Shown here one piece after another: positions 30,501 through 40,698 of a stretch of DNA of 64,000 nucleotides. The position numbers and the translations under genes are program-made. The notes beneath the pieces were generated by a model that searched no databases, was not told where the DNA came from, and worked only from the letters and a program-made list of their open reading frames with translations. Every line of letters starts with the position of its first letter. Within the stretch, counting starts at the first letter, position 1. Source of the DNA: Teredinibacter turnerae (GTDB lineage: Bacteria; Pseudomonadota; Gammaproteobacteria; Pseudomonadales; Cellvibrionaceae); assembly GCF_037935975.1 (NCBI RefSeq), contig NZ_CP149817.1, positions 4,278,001 through 4,342,000 on the forward strand. Reading direction: 5' to 3'.

Positions 30501-31607
30501 GACCAGCGCTTCCAACTCGGTACGGGTTGGATCTGTGCGCAATGTATCTGACAGGAACGGACCGCAGTCCAGATCGTTGGTATACAGAATCTGGAATTCG
30601 CTGACATTTGCCGAACGCAGACCTTCCAGCACTTCTTCAGTGATTTCGCTGTTACATTCGAACAACACCTCACCGGTGTTGGTATCTATCACATTAGCCG
30701 CAAGCGCTTTGCCGAGGACGTAGTCGGCGGGTACCTGCAACTCAGTAACATTGGATTTCTCCAACTGACGAATATGACGTGCGGTAATCCGACGCCCTTC
30801 TTCCACGACAATGTTGCCTTCGGCATCTTTAATTTCGAAGGTAGTCACTTCACCGCGCAAGCGTGAAGGCACGAGTTCCAGCTTAACGTTGTCGTCTGAG
30901 AGGTAAACACGTGAGGTCTCGAAGAACATATCGAGCATTTCTTCCGCGCTATAACCCAACGCACGTAACAGAATAGTCGCAGGCAATTTGCGGCGACGGT
31001 CAATACGTACATATACCAGATCTTTTGGATCAAACTCGAAGTCGAGCCATGAGCCACGGTAGGGAATTACCCGAGCAGAGTACAACAGCTTACCGGAGGA
31101 GTGAGTCTTACCTTTATCGTGCTCAAAGAAAACCCCGGGAGAGCGGTGAAGCTGGGAAACAATAACTCGCTCTGTACCGTTGATAACGAAAGTACCGTTG
31201 TCAGTCATCAACGGAATTTCGCCCATATAGACTTCCTGCTCTTTAATATCCTTAATGGCCTTACTGGAAGACTCTCGATCGTAAATGATCAGACGGACTT
31301 TAACGCGCAAGGGCACGGCGTAAGTGGCACCGCGCAAAACACACTCGCTTACATCGAAAACGGGCTTGCCAAGGGCGTAACTAACGTACTCGAGTGCAGC
31401 ATTACCTGAGTAGCTAACAATAGGGAAAACAGACTTGAATGCTGCTTGCAAACCGATATCCAGGCGCTCATCCGCAGGCCGGTCGGCTTGAGTAAATTTT
31501 CTATAGGAATCTAACTGAATCGCCAGAAGGTAAGGTACTTCCATGACGTTTGGCAATTTGCCAAAATCCTTACGGATACGTTTTTTCTCAGTATATGAGT
31601 AAGCCAT
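27525..31607 (-). CDS. rpoB: RNA polymerase beta subunit
   Basis: 1360 aa, beginning [16 protein letters not shown]. The rifampicin pocket reads [17 protein letters not shown] and [13 protein letters not shown], all wild-type (rifampicin-sensitive) residues. The C-terminus has the beta-beta' contact [19 protein letters not shown]. It follows rplL after a 202-bp gap that contains an attenuator-like hairpin. Confidence 0.98.
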   Translation of the reverse strand: MAYSYTEKKRIRKDFGKLPNVMEVPYLLAIQLDSYRKFTQADRPADERLDIGLQAAFKSVFPIVSYSGNAALEYVSYALGKPVFDVSECVLRGATYAVPLRVKVRLIIYDRESSSKAIKDIKEQEVYMGEIPLMTDNGTFVINGTERVIVSQLHRSPGVFFEHDKGKTHSSGKLLYSARVIPYRGSWLDFEFDPKDLVYVRIDRRRKLPATILLRALGYSAEEMLDMFFETSRVYLSDDNVKLELVPSRLRGEVTTFEIKDAEGNIVVEEGRRITARHIRQLEKSNVTELQVPADYVLGKALAANVIDTNTGEVLFECNSEITEEVLEGLRSANVSEFQILYTNDLDCGPFLSDTLRTDPTRTELEALVEIYRMMRPGEPPTKESAEGLFQNLFFSNERYDLSAVGRMKFNRRLGRDEETGEGTLSREDIVDVLRTLISIRNGQGTVDDIDHLGNRRVRSVGEMAENQFRVGLVRVERAVKERLSMAESEGLMPQDLINAKPVAAAVKEFFGSSQLSQFMDQNNPLSEITHKRRVSALGPGGLTRERAGFEVRDVHPTHYGRVCPIETPEGPNIGLINSLATYARTNNYGFLESPHRKVVDGKVTDEIEYLSAINESQYVIAQASAATDGEGRLTDDLVSVRFQNEFTLKAAADVQYMDVSPRQVVSVAASLIPFLEHDDANRALMGSNMQRQAVPTLKADKPVVGTGMERNVARDSGVCVVAKRGGKIESVDAGRIVVRVADEETPAGDAGVDIYNLIKYTRSNQNTCINQRPIVGPGDSISRGDILADGPSVDLGELALGQNMRIAFMTWNGYNFEDSILVSERVVQEDRFTTIHIQELTCIARDTKLGSEEITADIPNVGEGALAKLDESGIVYVGAEVGAGDILVGKVTPKGETQLTPEEKLLRAIFGEKASDVKDTSLRVPSSVKGTVIDVQVFTRDGLEKDQRSLDIEKAQLDQVRKDLNEEYRIVEGATFARLRSSLVGNLASSGKGVKKGEAVTDEMLNAIDRDDWFKVRMADDALNEQLDLAEQQLVERRKELDERFEDKKRKLATGDDLAPGVLKIVKVYLAIKRRIQPGDKMAGRHGNKGVISVIMPVEDMPYDENGEPIDIVLNPLGVPSRMNVGQILETHLGLASKGLGRKIDNMVKQQREIAELRKFLGEIYNEIGQGYKIEDLESFSDEDILELARNLRGGVPMATRAFDGAAESEIKALLKLADLPESGQMSLFDGRTGDAFMRPVTVGYMYMLKLNHLVDDKMHARSTGSYSLVTQQPLGGKAQFGGQRFGEMEVWALEAYGAAYTLQEMLTVKSDDVNGRTKMYKNIVDGDHRMEPGMPESFNVLVKEIRSLGINIELEQDS

Positions 31608-31734
31608 TAGTGTTCCTCAGCTTGTTCACGGAGTGCTTTAGGCAAAGGCCGGGTGAGCCTTAAATTTTTACCGTGTGAATGGCGCGCATCTAATGGTGGA
31701 TGCACTTCGATCTTACGTTGATCGCAAACGGGAA

Positions 31735-31764
31735 AAGGCCAGAGGGCAAAAACCCCCTGACCTT
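31735..31764 (-). terminator. Attenuator-like hairpin between rplL and rpoB
   Basis: A 12-bp stem with G-U pairs (AAGGTCAGGGGG / CCCTCTGGCCTT) lies 45 bp after the rplL stop. A partial terminator at this place sets the ribosomal protein to polymerase ratio in E. coli; the same role here is inference. Confidence 0.65.
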
Positions 31765-31809
31765 GTTCGTTTCAGCCTCTATGCGAACACAGAGACTTGA
31801 TACTGCAAC

Positions 31810-32190
31810 TTACTTAAGCTCAACAGTAGCGCCGGCTTCTTCCAGTTCCTTCTTGGCAGCTTCTGCGTCGTCTTTAGACAGAGCTTCTTTAACAGTGCTA
31901 GGCGCGCCGTCAACCATAGCCTTGGCTTCTTTCAGGCCCAGACCGGTGATTGCACGTACCGCTTTGATCACGTTTACTTTCTTCTCGCCAGCGGAAGACA
32001 GAACCACGTCAAATTCGGTTTGCTCTTCAGCAGCAGCACCGCCAGCGTCGCCAGCAGCAGGTGCAGCAACGGCAACAGCAGCAGCGGCAGAAACGCCGAA
32101 TTTTTCTTCCATAGCTTCAACAAGCTCAACAACGTCCATTACAGACATTTCAGCAATTGCGTTAAGAATATCTTCTTTAGAAAGAGCCAT
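31810..32190 (-). CDS. rplL: 50S ribosomal protein L7/L12
   Basis: 126 aa, acidic, with N-terminal dimer domain, an Ala/Gly-rich hinge ([19 protein letters not shown]) and the C-terminal factor-binding domain ([21 protein letters not shown]). It forms the stalk that recruits translational GTPases. It follows rplJ by 63 bp. Confidence 0.98.
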   Translation of the reverse strand: MALSKEDILNAIAEMSVMDVVELVEAMEEKFGVSAAAAVAVAAPAAGDAGGAAAEEQTEFDVVLSSAGEKKVNVIKAVRAITGLGLKEAKAMVDGAPSTVKEALSKDDAEAAKKELEEAGATVELK

Positions 32191-32253
32191 TACTCAATCT
32201 CCAAATTAAAAAAAGGTTTACAAATAGATACAGCCAGTCCGAAATTGGGACGA

Positions 32254-32784
32254 TTAAGCCGCGTCTTTCTTCTGGTCGCGGACAGCCGCAACAGCACGAG
32301 TAACTTTGGAAGGTACTTCGTTGAAAGTACGAACCAATTTGGTGACAGGTGCGATCATTACGCTCGCCAGCATACCCAATGCCTGCTCCCGTGTAGGTAG
32401 CTTGGCAAGAGCATCAATCTGGCTTGCTGGCAGCAACTTGCCGCCCACAGACAGCGCTTTCACTTCAAACTTATCTTGCTCTTTGGCAAAATCTTTGAAG
32501 ATACGCGCCGCAGCGCCTGGGTCTTCCATAGAAAAACCCAGCAGGCTTGGGCCAACAAGTGCTTCATTCACGCACTCAAAATCGGTGCCTTGTACAGCAC
32601 GCTTAGCCAATGTGTTACGAACAACGCGCAAACGCACATTGTTTTCACGGGCCAGCTTGCGCAGGGCATCCATTTTTCCGACGGTCACACCGCGAGCGTC
32701 GGCAATCACCAGAGATAACGCGCTAGATGCAGTCTCGTTAACGTCAGCGACGATCGCTTTTTTGTCTTCGAGTCCAATAGCCAC
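32254..32784 (-). CDS. rplJ: 50S ribosomal protein L10
   Basis: 176 aa, starting at a GTG ([17 protein letters not shown]) with AGGAG upstream. It anchors the L7/L12 dimers to 23S rRNA and, as L10-L12, represses its own mRNA in E. coli. The 283-bp leader upstream looks like the L10 leader. Confidence 0.97.
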   Translation of the reverse strand: MAIGLEDKKAIVADVNETASSALSLVIADARGVTVGKMDALRKLARENNVRLRVVRNTLAKRAVQGTDFECVNEALVGPSLLGFSMEDPGAAARIFKDFAKEQDKFEVKALSVGGKLLPASQIDALAKLPTREQALGMLASVMIAPVTKLVRTFNEVPSKVTRAVAAVRDQKKDAA

Positions 32785-32829
32785 TATTTAAATCTCCTGG
32801 ATCTGAAGTTAAGAATACGGTGCCACTCT

Positions 32830-33010
32830 AGCGAACAAAGCGAACAACGCATTCCAGTTTCGGTGATCACATTCAAATCCGTAAAAATCTGAATTGGGTC
32901 ACACCGTCTGCGTAGGCAGCCCCGGGGGCCAATTAAGCAAACTGCCGTGTGCGCAAGCAAAGAAAAAACTTAACGCATCAATAGTAGTTCACACCTACGG
33001 TCTTTGACGG
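32830..33010 (-). promoter_or_regulatory. L10 leader (autoregulatory mRNA element)
   Basis: The long rplA-rplJ gap carries GACCGTAGGTG and, about 90 nt later, GCCTACGCAGACGGTGTG, which can pair to form the long stem with internal loop known for L10 leaders. Boundaries are approximate and the fold was not computed. Confidence 0.65.
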
Positions 33011-33067
33011 CCTGATCGCGCCATCTTGCACACGACCAGACCCCAAAGTTCGGTTGTCAATCGCGCC

Positions 33068-33763
33068 TTAAATTTCCAGGCTGGATTGATCGATAGTCAA
33101 GCCAGGACCCATGGTGGTGCTGAGAGAAATCTTCTTCAGATACACACCCTTGGCCGCAGCAGGCTTGGCTTTTTTCAAGTCGGAAACCAGTGCTTCGAGG
33201 TTTTCCTTAATCGCGTTAAGCTCGAAGGAAACCTTGCCAATACCACCGTGAATTACGCCGCCTTTGTCAGCACGGAAACGCACCTGACCGGCTTTGGCAT
33301 TCTTAACCGCACCAGCAACATCTGGAGTTACAGTGCCGGTTTTCGGGTTTGGCATCAGGCCGCGAGGACCGAGAATCTGGCCCAGAGCACCTACAACACG
33401 CATGGCGGCTGGATCAGCAATAACCACGTCGAAGTCCATCATCCCACCTTTAACTTGATCGGCGAGATCTTCCATGCCAACAAATTCAGCTCCGGCCTCT
33501 TTAGCTGCGTCTGCAGCAGCGCCTTGAGTGAACACAGCAACGCGCACGTCTTTACCAGTACCATGCGGCAAACTGGTTGCACCGCGCACTGCCTGATCAG
33601 ATTTACGTGGGTCAATACCCAGATTGATTGCAGCGTCTACAGTTTCAGGAAACTTTACGGTAGACAGCTCTTTCAACAGAGCAACGGCTTCATCAATGCC
33701 GTAGGCTTTGCTGAAATCGATTTTTTCGTTAATTGCTTTTTGTCGTTTGGTCAGTTTGGCCAC
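33068..33763 (-). CDS. rplA: 50S ribosomal protein L1
   Basis: 231 aa with GTG start directly after the rplK stop. Typical motifs are [19 protein letters not shown] and [15 protein letters not shown]. It forms the L1 stalk and is the L11 operon repressor in E. coli. Confidence 0.98.
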   Translation of the reverse strand: MAKLTKRQKAINEKIDFSKAYGIDEAVALLKELSTVKFPETVDAAINLGIDPRKSDQAVRGATSLPHGTGKDVRVAVFTQGAAADAAKEAGAEFVGMEDLADQVKGGMMDFDVVIADPAAMRVVGALGQILGPRGLMPNPKTGTVTPDVAGAVKNAKAGQVRFRADKGGVIHGGIGKVSFELNAIKENLEALVSDLKKAKPAAAKGVYLKKISLSTTMGPGLTIDQSSLEI

Positions 33764-34195
33764 TTACACGCCCTCCACATCAAGACCCATCGCACGCGCA
33801 GAACCTGCGATAGTGCGAACCGCTGCGTCCATATCGGCAGCTGTAAGATCTGGCATCTTGGTCGTTGCAATCTCTTCGAGCTGAGCACGGTTAACCTTGC
33901 CCACCTTTTCAGTATTAGGACGACCACTTCCGCTTTTAATACCTGCAGCGCGCTTAAGCAAGAAAGACGCGGGAGGAGTTTTCATCGCAAACGTGAAGCT
34001 GCGATCGCTGTATACGGAAATAACAACTGGAACCGGAGAACCAGGCTCAATACCCTGAGTCTGCGCATTAAACGCTTTACAGAATTCCATGATGTTGACA
34101 CCATGTTGACCCAGAGCTGGACCAACGGGTGGACTTGGGTTGGCCTGACCGGCCTTTACCTGCAGCTTAATATAAGCTTCAATTTTCTTTGCCAT
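33764..34195 (-). CDS. rplK: 50S ribosomal protein L11
   Basis: 143 aa, starting [39 protein letters not shown] is the family signature. It is part of the GTPase centre and needed for RelA sensing. Confidence 0.98.
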   Translation of the reverse strand: MAKKIEAYIKLQVKAGQANPSPPVGPALGQHGVNIMEFCKAFNAQTQGIEPGSPVPVVISVYSDRSFTFAMKTPPASFLLKRAAGIKSGSGRPNTEKVGKVNRAQLEEIATTKMPDLTAADMDAAVRTIAGSARAMGLDVEGV

Positions 34196-34307
34196 ACTTT
34201 GTTTACTCCCAAATATGGGTGTTAACGCCTCGAAACAGTGGCATACTGTCTGTCATTGGCTCCCCTGTCCCGCCTGAGGCTGTCAGCCTTTCAGCAAGAC
34301 GCGAAAA

Positions 34308-34334
34308 GCCCTCACTCGCATAACGAGAGAGAGC
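34308..34334 (-). terminator. Attenuator-like hairpin between nusG and rplK
   Basis: An 11-bp stem with one mismatch (GCTCTCTCTCG / CGAGTGAGGGC) and 5-nt loop is followed by TTTT on the minus strand, 40 bp past the nusG stop. A possible rplK promoter (TTGAGA at 34367-34372, 17 bp, AATTAT at 34344-34349) precedes it. Confidence 0.5.
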
Positions 34335-34376
34335 CTAGAAACGATAATTTTCGCAAATAATCGACTTCTCAAATGA

Positions 34377-34910
34377 TCAGGTTTTCTCTACCTGGCCAAA
34401 CTCCAGCTCAACCGGCGTAGATCGACCAAAAATAAGAACCGCCACCTGGAGGCGACTCTTTTCGTAATTAACTTCCTCAACCACACCATTAAAGTCGTTA
34501 AATGGGCCGTCGATAACACGCACCATTTCACCCGGTTCGAACAGCGTTTTAGGTTTCGGCTTGTCAGCGGAATCATCTACACGCTGCAAAATAAGCTCGG
34601 CTTCTTTATCGGTAATAGGCGCGGGCTTGTCCGCTTTGCCACCGATAAAACCCATTACTCGCGGAGTTTCTTTTACCAGATGCCACGCATCATCGTTCAA
34701 CTCCATCTGTACCAACACATACCCTGGGAAGAACTTGCGCTCAGACTTTCGTTTTTGCCCACCGCGCATCTCGACAACTTCCTCAGTGGGCACCAACACC
34801 TCACCAAAGCTGTCTTGCATCCCATAAAGCTCAATACGCTCTTTTAATGCTGTCGCTACTTTCTTTTCGTAGCCCGAATAAGCGTGAACCACGTACCAGC
34901 GTTTGGCCAT
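34377..34910 (-). CDS. nusG: Transcription antitermination/elongation factor NusG
   Basis: 177 aa: NGN domain ([19 protein letters not shown]..., GYVLVQM) and C-terminal KOW domain ([20 protein letters not shown]). It binds RNA polymerase and links it to Rho or to the ribosome through S10. It follows secE by 12 bp. Confidence 0.98.
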   Translation of the reverse strand: MAKRWYVVHAYSGYEKKVATALKERIELYGMQDSFGEVLVPTEEVVEMRGGQKRKSERKFFPGYVLVQMELNDDAWHLVKETPRVMGFIGGKADKPAPITDKEAELILQRVDDSADKPKPKTLFEPGEMVRVIDGPFNDFNGVVEEVNYEKSRLQVAVLIFGRSTPVELEFGQVEKT

Positions 34911-34922
34911 TAATGAAACCTT

Positions 34923-35294
34923 TTATCCAATGATAAGAGAAGCCAGGTATCCTAAGCCGGTGTCCAGGCCCCACAAAATTAGCGCAGTAACAACAACAAC
35001 AACTGCAACAATCAGCGTGGTTTGGGTAGTTTCCTGGCGAGAGGGCCACACTACTTTACGAACTTCAACCTGCGCCGCCTTGAGCAAATTCCAGAAAGCA
35101 TTACCTTTCGCTGTATTGACTGCAATAAAAGCAGCAACACCACCCAGGACAATCAGCACCAAAGCCCGCAAGTAGAGAGCAAGATCACCAGCATAAAAAG
35201 AGTTCGCGACCGCGCCACCCAAAACGATGGCAATAACGACCAACCACTTCAACCAATCTAGCGAAAACTGTGCTTCTTCGACTTTTGTGCTCAT
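34923..35294 (-). CDS. secE: Preprotein translocase subunit SecE
   Basis: 123 aa with three hydrophobic helices, as in the long gammaproteobacterial form. The conserved amphipathic stretch EVRKVVWPSRQET precedes the last helix. It is the essential clamp of SecYEG. It lies 43 bp after tRNA-Trp, so it is probably read from the tRNA transcript as well. Confidence 0.97.
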   Translation of the reverse strand: MSTKVEEAQFSLDWLKWLVVIAIVLGGAVANSFYAGDLALYLRALVLIVLGGVAAFIAVNTAKGNAFWNLLKAAQVEVRKVVWPSRQETTQTTLIVAVVVVVTALILWGLDTGLGYLASLIIG

Positions 35295-35337
35295 AGCTAT
35301 TAGCTTTCTCTGCTATCGAGGGTCTAGCGCCCTATAA

Positions 35338-35413
35338 TGGCAGGCCAGGAGGGACTCGAACCCCCAACTTTCGGTTTTGGAGACCGACGCTCTACCAATT
35401 GAACTACTGGCCT
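35338..35413 (-). tRNA. tRNA-Trp (CCA)
   Basis: 76 nt including an encoded CCA end. The acceptor stem AGGCCAG pairs with CTGGCCT, the anticodon loop is CTCCAAA with anticodon CCA, and the T-loop GGGGGTTCGAGTCCC is intact. Located directly upstream of secE, as in other gammaproteobacteria. Confidence 0.97.
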
Positions 35414-35489
35414 GTAACTTTCACATATACAAAAAGGCTGACCGCAGGGTCAACCTCTTGCGCACGGGACCGAGCCCGACCACATAAAG

Positions 35490-35565
35490 TGGAGCTCATG
35501 ACCGGAATTGAACCGGTGACCTCACCCTTACCAAGGGTGTGCTCTACCATCTGAGCTACATGAGC
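35490..35565 (-). tRNA. tRNA-Thr (GGT)
   Basis: 76 nt with encoded CCA. Acceptor GCTCATG / CATGAGC, anticodon GGT in CTTGGTAAG, T-loop CCGGTTCAATTCCGG. In many relatives a tuf gene follows this tRNA, but here tRNA-Trp comes 76 bp later. Confidence 0.97.
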
Positions 35566-35625
35566 TTTTTAAACTCCGCCTGCCATCACACAAACTGGCA
35601 AAACCAGATTAATGACAAGACAACT

Positions 35626-35699
<74 letters not shown>

Positions 35700-35967
35700 A
35701 AATGCGCCTAAGCTAACAAACACACTTACATCATAGCGTGCTGAAAACCTCGAATACGGCTTGCAAACCAGCGTAGCGCTGGCCGCCAATACCAATAACG
35801 CATAACTCAGAAGCTCTGCGACAACCGGGACTCAAAAACACGACACCGGCATTGCTTGGTACTCGCAAGCAGACTTTTAAGATCTACCTGCCAGCGAAAA
35901 CAATTTTAACGATTCAATCGCACTAACACAGACCACGCTGTGGCCGAATTGTTTCCGCTAATCAATA
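35700..35967. other. 268-bp spacer within the tRNA cluster
   Basis: A long gap between tRNA-Tyr and tRNA-Gly. It holds a small hairpin (CCAGCGCTACGCTGG, about 35770-35784) and no recognisable tRNA, ORF or terminator. Confidence 0.5.
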
Positions 35968-36051
35968 TGGTGCAGGGGGGTGGATTCGAACCACCGAAGC
36001 TTGCGCGTCAGATTTACAGTCTGATCCCTTTGGCCACTCGGGAACCCCTGC
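35968..36051 (-). tRNA. tRNA-Tyr (GTA)
   Basis: 84 nt class II tRNA with a long variable arm and encoded CCA. Acceptor GCAGGGG / CCCCTGC, anticodon GTA in the loop CTGTAAA, T-loop GGTGGTTCGAATCCACC. Confidence 0.97.
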
Positions 36052-36063
36052 GGAAAACTAAAA

Positions 36064-36139
36064 TGGAGCTGGTGAGAGGAGTTGAACCCCCGACCGGCTG
36101 ATTACAAGTCAGCTGCTCTACCAACTGAGCTACACCAGC
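36064..36139 (-). tRNA. tRNA-Thr (TGT)
   Basis: 76 nt with encoded CCA. Acceptor GCTGGTG / CACCAGC, anticodon TGT. First tRNA of the cluster; its promoter is at 36195-36223. Confidence 0.97.
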
Positions 36140-36194
36140 TCACCGATCACACTAAAGAATGCTTTTTAAGGGCGTCCCTTAATGTGGAGGCGGG

Positions 36195-36223
36195 ATTCTA
36201 GTGAAAGTTGTCTCAGGAAGCAA
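36195..36223 (-). promoter_or_regulatory. Promoter of the tRNA cluster
   Basis: TTGCTT (36218-36223), 17 bp, TAGAAT (36195-36200) on the minus strand. A GC-rich discriminator (CCCGCC) follows, typical of stringently controlled stable RNA promoters. The box overlaps the 3' end of the SPOR gene. Confidence 0.75.
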
Positions 36224-36911
36224 CATCTAAACAAAAATTTTGTCGTCTTTCGATGTCGGCAAACCCTTCAAGCGCTCGACTCCAGGCCAAACCGCTCATT
36301 TTCTTACTTTCACCGGGCTCCAGCATGACCCAGATTTCCCAATAAGTACGCTCGATCACGTTGACGTCGGGCTTCAACCCAAGTGTCCGCATCTTGGCCA
36401 GATGCTCATCAGCGAGCGCCTTTTTACTAAACATCCCCAAGGATATGCCATTTTCAAGCTCACCCTTTGGAATGATATAGCTATCGATTTTCTTAGACTG
36501 CAATTCAGCCAATTGGCGTAAAGCAGCCTTCCGTGTCGATTGGGGCGGCAAATATACCTGATAACGGGTGCCGGCGGGAAGGGCTAATTCTTTAATTTTT
36601 GCTTTTACTTCAATCGCTTGTAATCGCTCAACCAAGGTAGTTGCCACCTCCTGACTGGCGAAGGCGCCAACCAACTCACACAGCGGCTTTACCGGCTCAG
36701 CGGTCACGGGCACCGCGCTTGCGGCTCCCTGCCCACCGGTGACAGACTCGGTTAACTCGGATTCACTTACCAGCTGAAGCCGCTCCAAATTACCGTATGC
36801 AAATCCTTGAGGCTGTGGTGACACAGCTGTCTGGTCGCCGTTTTCCGTGAACAAACCCCAACCCAAAACCAGTAGATTGAGCGCCACCAGCGAAACTAAT
36901 ATCCAACGCAT
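36213..36911 (-). CDS. SPOR-domain-like membrane protein
   Basis: 232 aa with one N-terminal membrane helix (about residues 3-20) and an Ala/Pro-rich linker. A repeat region follows (CELVGAFASQEVATTLVERL, about 78-97, then YQVYLPPQSTRKAALRQLAE and GISLGMFSKKALADEHLAKM) that looks like two SPOR-like units. Such domains bind denuded peptidoglycan at the division site. The same gene is found next to coaX and the tRNA cluster in pseudomonads. It follows coaX by 34 bp on the same strand. The function beyond peptidoglycan binding is unknown. Confidence 0.8.
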   Translation of the reverse strand: MRWILVSLVALNLLVLGWGLFTENGDQTAVSPQPQGFAYGNLERLQLVSESELTESVTGGQGAASAVPVTAEPVKPLCELVGAFASQEVATTLVERLQAIEVKAKIKELALPAGTRYQVYLPPQSTRKAALRQLAELQSKKIDSYIIPKGELENGISLGMFSKKALADEHLAKMRTLGLKPDVNVIERTYWEIWVMLEPGESKKMSGLAWSRALEGFADIERRQNFCLDVAS

Positions 36912-36945
36912 CCCCCAAGGGCCCCCGAAACGAGTATTTTCGTTT

Positions 36946-37695
36946 TTATTTTTCCAAGTCGTCCAACACCAGCAACCCCTTCAGCACCAAGTGTGGATCT
37001 ACCACAACAGGCTCGCTAAACGCCTGCTCAAACCAATCCCTGTCGCCACCGGTTACAACTATAGCAGGCGGCAGGCGCATCTCCGTCGACCTGTCGATGT
37101 AAGTGTGAACTTCGTTGACCAAACCTGCGTAGAGCGCACTTACGCCCTGCCTAACGCAATCATAGGTATCCACGCCCGGGCGCCAGCGAGGCACCAACTC
37201 CAATCGCTCTACCGCAACGTCACTGGTATTCGACCAGAGCGCGCGCGCCATGGTTTGCACACCCGGTACAATCATACCGCCTGCGTGGACACCATCCGCT
37301 GCAATAAAATCTACAGTCACCGCACTTCCCGCATCCAGGATCGCGCAAAAACGGTCGGGAAATGTTTCCCGCACCGCCAACATCGCCAGCCACCGATCTA
37401 CACCGAGCCGTTGCGTTTCGCGGTATGCCACGGTAAGTATTGGCAAAGGAGAACTCACGCGAGCAAATTTAACCTCAAGATTGTGCGCGAAGCCCAACTC
37501 ACTGCGCAATTGCGCCTCAATGGGTTTTCCCGCAACACAAGACACCCGCACAGAACTGAGTCTCGATATATCGATTACCGCGGCGATTTCACTGGCAAGA
37601 CTTTCCAGGGCGAGCCGTTCGACCACGCCCTGCGCCTGACATTCGGGCACCCACCATTTAATACGACTGTTGCCGGCATCCACCAATAGTTTCAT
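36946..37695 (-). CDS. coaX: Type III pantothenate kinase
   Basis: 249 aa of the ASKHA fold: LLVDAGNSRIKWW (phosphate loop), GVDRWLAMLAV and DAGSAVTVDFI with the catalytic Asp. It carries out the first step of coenzyme A synthesis, ATP-dependent phosphorylation of pantothenate, and is insensitive to CoA feedback in this class. It starts 17 bp after birA. Confidence 0.94.
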   Translation of the reverse strand: MKLLVDAGNSRIKWWVPECQAQGVVERLALESLASEIAAVIDISRLSSVRVSCVAGKPIEAQLRSELGFAHNLEVKFARVSSPLPILTVAYRETQRLGVDRWLAMLAVRETFPDRFCAILDAGSAVTVDFIAADGVHAGGMIVPGVQTMARALWSNTSDVAVERLELVPRWRPGVDTYDCVRQGVSALYAGLVNEVHTYIDRSTEMRLPPAIVVTGGDRDWFEQAFSEPVVVDPHLVLKGLLVLDDLEK

Positions 37696-37712
37696 TTGAG
37701 CGCGTCCAATAT

Positions 37713-38711
37713 TTATCGCTCCGCCTCGACAGCAGACCTCAAGCTAACTTCACCACCAACAAATGTTCGCTCACCGTTTTCAAACGCCAGCCGCAATGCG
37801 CCGGTGTCTGTTACACCCAGCACCTTGCCCTCAACGCGATTCTGGGCAGACACAAGCGCTACCCACTGATCGTAGTGAGCGTTGTACCCTTCCCAGACAG
37901 AACGGTACACCGCAAAACCCTTCTCGTGATATTTGGCAAGCATCGGCAACAATTGTTCAAGTAGAGCGCCCACAACCCGATTGCGATTCGGTTGATCACC
38001 TGCTGCGATAGATGACAGATCAGTGAACGCCTGATCGATATCCCCTGTCGCTACCGCAGACATATCGACATTCAGACCGATACCCAATACCACATAGCAC
38101 TCACCACTGACGTCACCCGCAATTTCCAACAGCACACCGCCGAGCTTTGCGCCTTGAAACAACAAATCATTCGGCCATTTCAGCTTGACGCCCTGAATAC
38201 CAAGTGATTCCAACGCCTGACAGATGCACACACCTGTAGCGAGACTGAGCCCTTCCACTGCAGCGATTCCCTGATCGAATCGCCAGACCAGCGAGAAATA
38301 AATATTCTTCGCAAAAGGGCTATGCCAGGTGCGTCCGCGCCTGCCGCGCCCCGCTGTTTGCTGCTCGGCCAGACACACTCGCCCTCGCTCACCACCCTTC
38401 TGACTTATCGCTGCCAGAAGATGTCCGTTGGTAGACGGCAAGGACGGAAAGATATCTATTCCAGCCAACAGCCGGGCCACCTCTGGTGAAAGCCCCCGGC
38501 GAATATCCTGCTCACTGAGAAGATGAAGGCCACCGGGAATGCGATAGCCCTTCGATTTCACCGAATCGACTTGAACACCCATTTCCTGTAATTGCTGCAA
38601 TTGCTTCCACACAGCAGCGCGACTAATTCCCAGGGCTTCGCCCAGCTCAGCGCCGGAATGAATTTCGCCGTCATCAAGTAAAGAAATCAAATGCAGCAAG
38701 GAGTCGTTCAT
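37713..38711 (-). CDS. birA: Biotin-protein ligase and biotin operon repressor
   Basis: 332 aa. An N-terminal winged helix (about 1-60, HSGAELGEALGISRAAVWKQLQ) is followed by the ligase domain with the biotinyl-AMP loop GRGRRGRTWHSPF (about 123-135), KWPNDLL and a C-terminal SH3-like domain. It attaches biotin to acetyl-CoA carboxylase and, with its DNA-binding domain, should repress biotin genes. Its ATG overlaps the alr stop (ATGA). Confidence 0.95.
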   Translation of the reverse strand: MNDSLLHLISLLDDGEIHSGAELGEALGISRAAVWKQLQQLQEMGVQVDSVKSKGYRIPGGLHLLSEQDIRRGLSPEVARLLAGIDIFPSLPSTNGHLLAAISQKGGERGRVCLAEQQTAGRGRRGRTWHSPFAKNIYFSLVWRFDQGIAAVEGLSLATGVCICQALESLGIQGVKLKWPNDLLFQGAKLGGVLLEIAGDVSGECYVVLGIGLNVDMSAVATGDIDQAFTDLSSIAAGDQPNRNRVVGALLEQLLPMLAKYHEKGFAVYRSVWEGYNAHYDQWVALVSAQNRVEGKVLGVTDTGALRLAFENGERTFVGGEVSLRSAVEAER

Positions 38712-39856
38712 GACGGATTAGCTCGAATGTAATGGCGCTTGTAGCGCACACCAAGAGAGGTCAATATTTCGTAATTGATTGTTTGCGCGGATGCCGCCAG
38801 ATCATCGAGTGGAACATGCGCACCAATAAATTCGATTCGACTCCCCTCCTCCACGACGCCTTCAGGCACCGCTGATATATCGACGATAGTCGTATCCATA
38901 GAAATACGCCCAACCACCGGTACGCGCCAGCCGCCAGCACCACCGGGAGCGGAGACCCAGCAATGCGCGCGATTACTTAATGCGCGAAACAAACCGTCTG
39001 CGTAGCCACCCGCGACCACAGCCAAACGCGCTTCGCGCTGAGCTCGGTAAGTTGCGCCATACCCGACCGACTCGCCAGCAGGAAGCTTGCGCACTTGAAC
39101 CACCGGTAAATGCAATTCCACAGCGGTCTCCAAACCCAGGCCACAAGCTTCCGCCTGGGCAAAACTGGTGTAAAGACCAAGGCCCGGCCGCACCGCATTG
39201 AAGTGGTAGTCGCCACCAAGACACACGCCCGCAGAATTCGCTAATGACGCCGTTAACGGCCGATAACGCTGTGACGATATTTCAAGGGCGCGTCGAAAAC
39301 GGTGTAACTGTTCGACATTCAGCGAGTGTTCTGGCTCATCTGCACAGGCGAGGTGGCTCATCAACATGCGTACATCCGCGCGCGCAAGATATGCCGGCTC
39401 CTGTACGATCCTGTCAAACTCAGCAGGCTCCAAGCCAAGGCGCCCCATACCGGTATTGAGTTTCAAAATAGACCCCAGCACGTTGTGCTCCCCGCCATTG
39501 ACCGCGCACCATCGCTCCAGCATCGCGGTGCTTACCAGCACCGGCACCAGTCGGCAATCAATAAAGCGACGCTCCTCCCCCGGCGCACAGCCGCCAAGCA
39601 CCACAATGGCAACATCGGAGTAACTGCCGCAAACATCAGACAATATTCCCCGCGCATCCAGCGCCTCACCAAGGTTGGCAACGTAAAATGTCCGGCAACC
39701 GGCGAGATAAAGTGCAGGCAGAACTTCCGCCATACCCAGGCTATAGGCGTCTGCCTTTACTACAGCACCACAATCTACAGACGCAGAAACGAAGCGATTA
39801 AGCGCCTGCCAATTGGCAGCAATTTTGGATAAATTTATTGTGAGGGTATGTGTCAC
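38708..39856 (-). CDS. alr: Alanine racemase
   Basis: About 382 aa, PLP enzyme of fold type III. The PLP Lys is in AVVKADAYSLG (near residue 38; most relatives read KADAYGHG). The catalytic Tyr is in ESVGYGATYRA. It makes D-alanine for peptidoglycan. The start is uncertain: I prefer GTG at 39856, while an in-frame TTG at 39862 is also open. The gene overlaps birA by 4 bp, so the two are probably co-translated. alr beside birA and downstream of yebC is not the usual arrangement. Confidence 0.9.
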   Translation of the reverse strand: MTHTLTINLSKIAANWQALNRFVSASVDCGAVVKADAYSLGMAEVLPALYLAGCRTFYVANLGEALDARGILSDVCGSYSDVAIVVLGGCAPGEERRFIDCRLVPVLVSTAMLERWCAVNGGEHNVLGSILKLNTGMGRLGLEPAEFDRIVQEPAYLARADVRMLMSHLACADEPEHSLNVEQLHRFRRALEISSQRYRPLTASLANSAGVCLGGDYHFNAVRPGLGLYTSFAQAEACGLGLETAVELHLPVVQVRKLPAGESVGYGATYRAQREARLAVVAGGYADGLFRALSNRAHCWVSAPGGAGGWRVPVVGRISMDTTIVDISAVPEGVVEEGSRIEFIGAHVPLDDLAASAQTINYEILTSLGVRYKRHYIRANPS

Positions 39857-39916
39857 GCGCAACTCAACAGAACGCTAAAAAAGAAGAATACGTGGTCAGT
39901 ATAAAGAGTTGCAAGG

Positions 39917-39942
39917 CGCGCCGCACACTGACATACGGCGCG
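39917..39942 (-). terminator. Hairpin after yebC
   Basis: A 7-bp G/C stem (CGCGCCG / CGGCGCG) with a 12-nt loop lies 11 bp past the yebC stop. No clear U-tract follows, so it is a weak candidate for the end of the fmdB-aspS-yebC transcript. Confidence 0.4.
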
Positions 39943-39952
39943 AGAGGGGAAA

Positions 39953-40693
39953 TTATTCGCCGAGGAAAGCCTCTGGAATATCCGCGTTTGTGTAGACATT
40001 CTGAACATCGTCCAGGTCTTCTAACATGTCGATTAAACCGAGTGTTTTGTCGGCATCTTCCTGAGTGCCGATCTCGACTTGTGTCGCAGGGACCATAGCA
40101 ATTTCGGCATTGGCAGGCACTACCCCGGCGGCGACCATCGCGTCTTTAACCGTCAGATAATCTTCAAACGCAGTAACCACATCCACGGAGCCGTCATCAT
40201 GGGTTTCGATATCTTCAGCTCCCACCTCCAGCGCCACTTCCATGATTTTGTCTTCATCGCAACCGGGGTCGAAATTCAACTGCCCCTTGCGGGCAAATAA
40301 ATAAGCGACTGATCCGTCCGTACCCAGATTTCCGCCACGCTTACTAAAGGCGTGGCGAACTTCCGATACGGTGCGGTTGCGGTTATCGGTCAAACACTCA
40401 ACCAACACCGCCACCCCACCGACACCATAACCTTCGTAGGTTATTTCATCGTAGTTTTCACCATCAGCGCCACCCGCCCCCCGGGCGATGGCTTTATCGA
40501 TAGTATCGCGCTTCATATTGGCGGCAAGCGCTTTGTCGATAGTCGCCCGCAACTTAGGGTTGTCTTCCGGGTTACCGCCCGCCTTCGCGGCAACCGTGAG
40601 CTCGCGAATAACCTTGGTAAAGATTTTCGCGCGCTTCGCATCCTGCGCCGCTTTACGGTGACGGGTGTTCGCCCACTTGGAATGGCCAGCCAT
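39953..40693 (-). CDS. yebC: YebC/PmpR-family protein
   Basis: 246 aa starting [21 protein letters not shown], the family hallmark. Members act as transcriptional regulators or, in more recent work on the family, help translation of difficult motifs such as polyproline. It follows aspS by 5 bp. In many gammaproteobacteria ruvC comes next; here it does not. Confidence 0.95.
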   Translation of the reverse strand: MAGHSKWANTRHRKAAQDAKRAKIFTKVIRELTVAAKAGGNPEDNPKLRATIDKALAANMKRDTIDKAIARGAGGADGENYDEITYEGYGVGGVAVLVECLTDNRNRTVSEVRHAFSKRGGNLGTDGSVAYLFARKGQLNFDPGCDEDKIMEVALEVGAEDIETHDDGSVDVVTAFEDYLTVKDAMVAAGVVPANAEIAMVPATQVEIGTQEDADKTLGLIDMLEDLDDVQNVYTNADIPEAFLGE

Positions 40694-40698
40694 ATAAA

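Noticed and set aside
33026..34225. 399-aa plus-strand open frame
   Set aside because: Antisense to rplA and rplK; Cys, His, Phe-rich nonsense composition with no domain.
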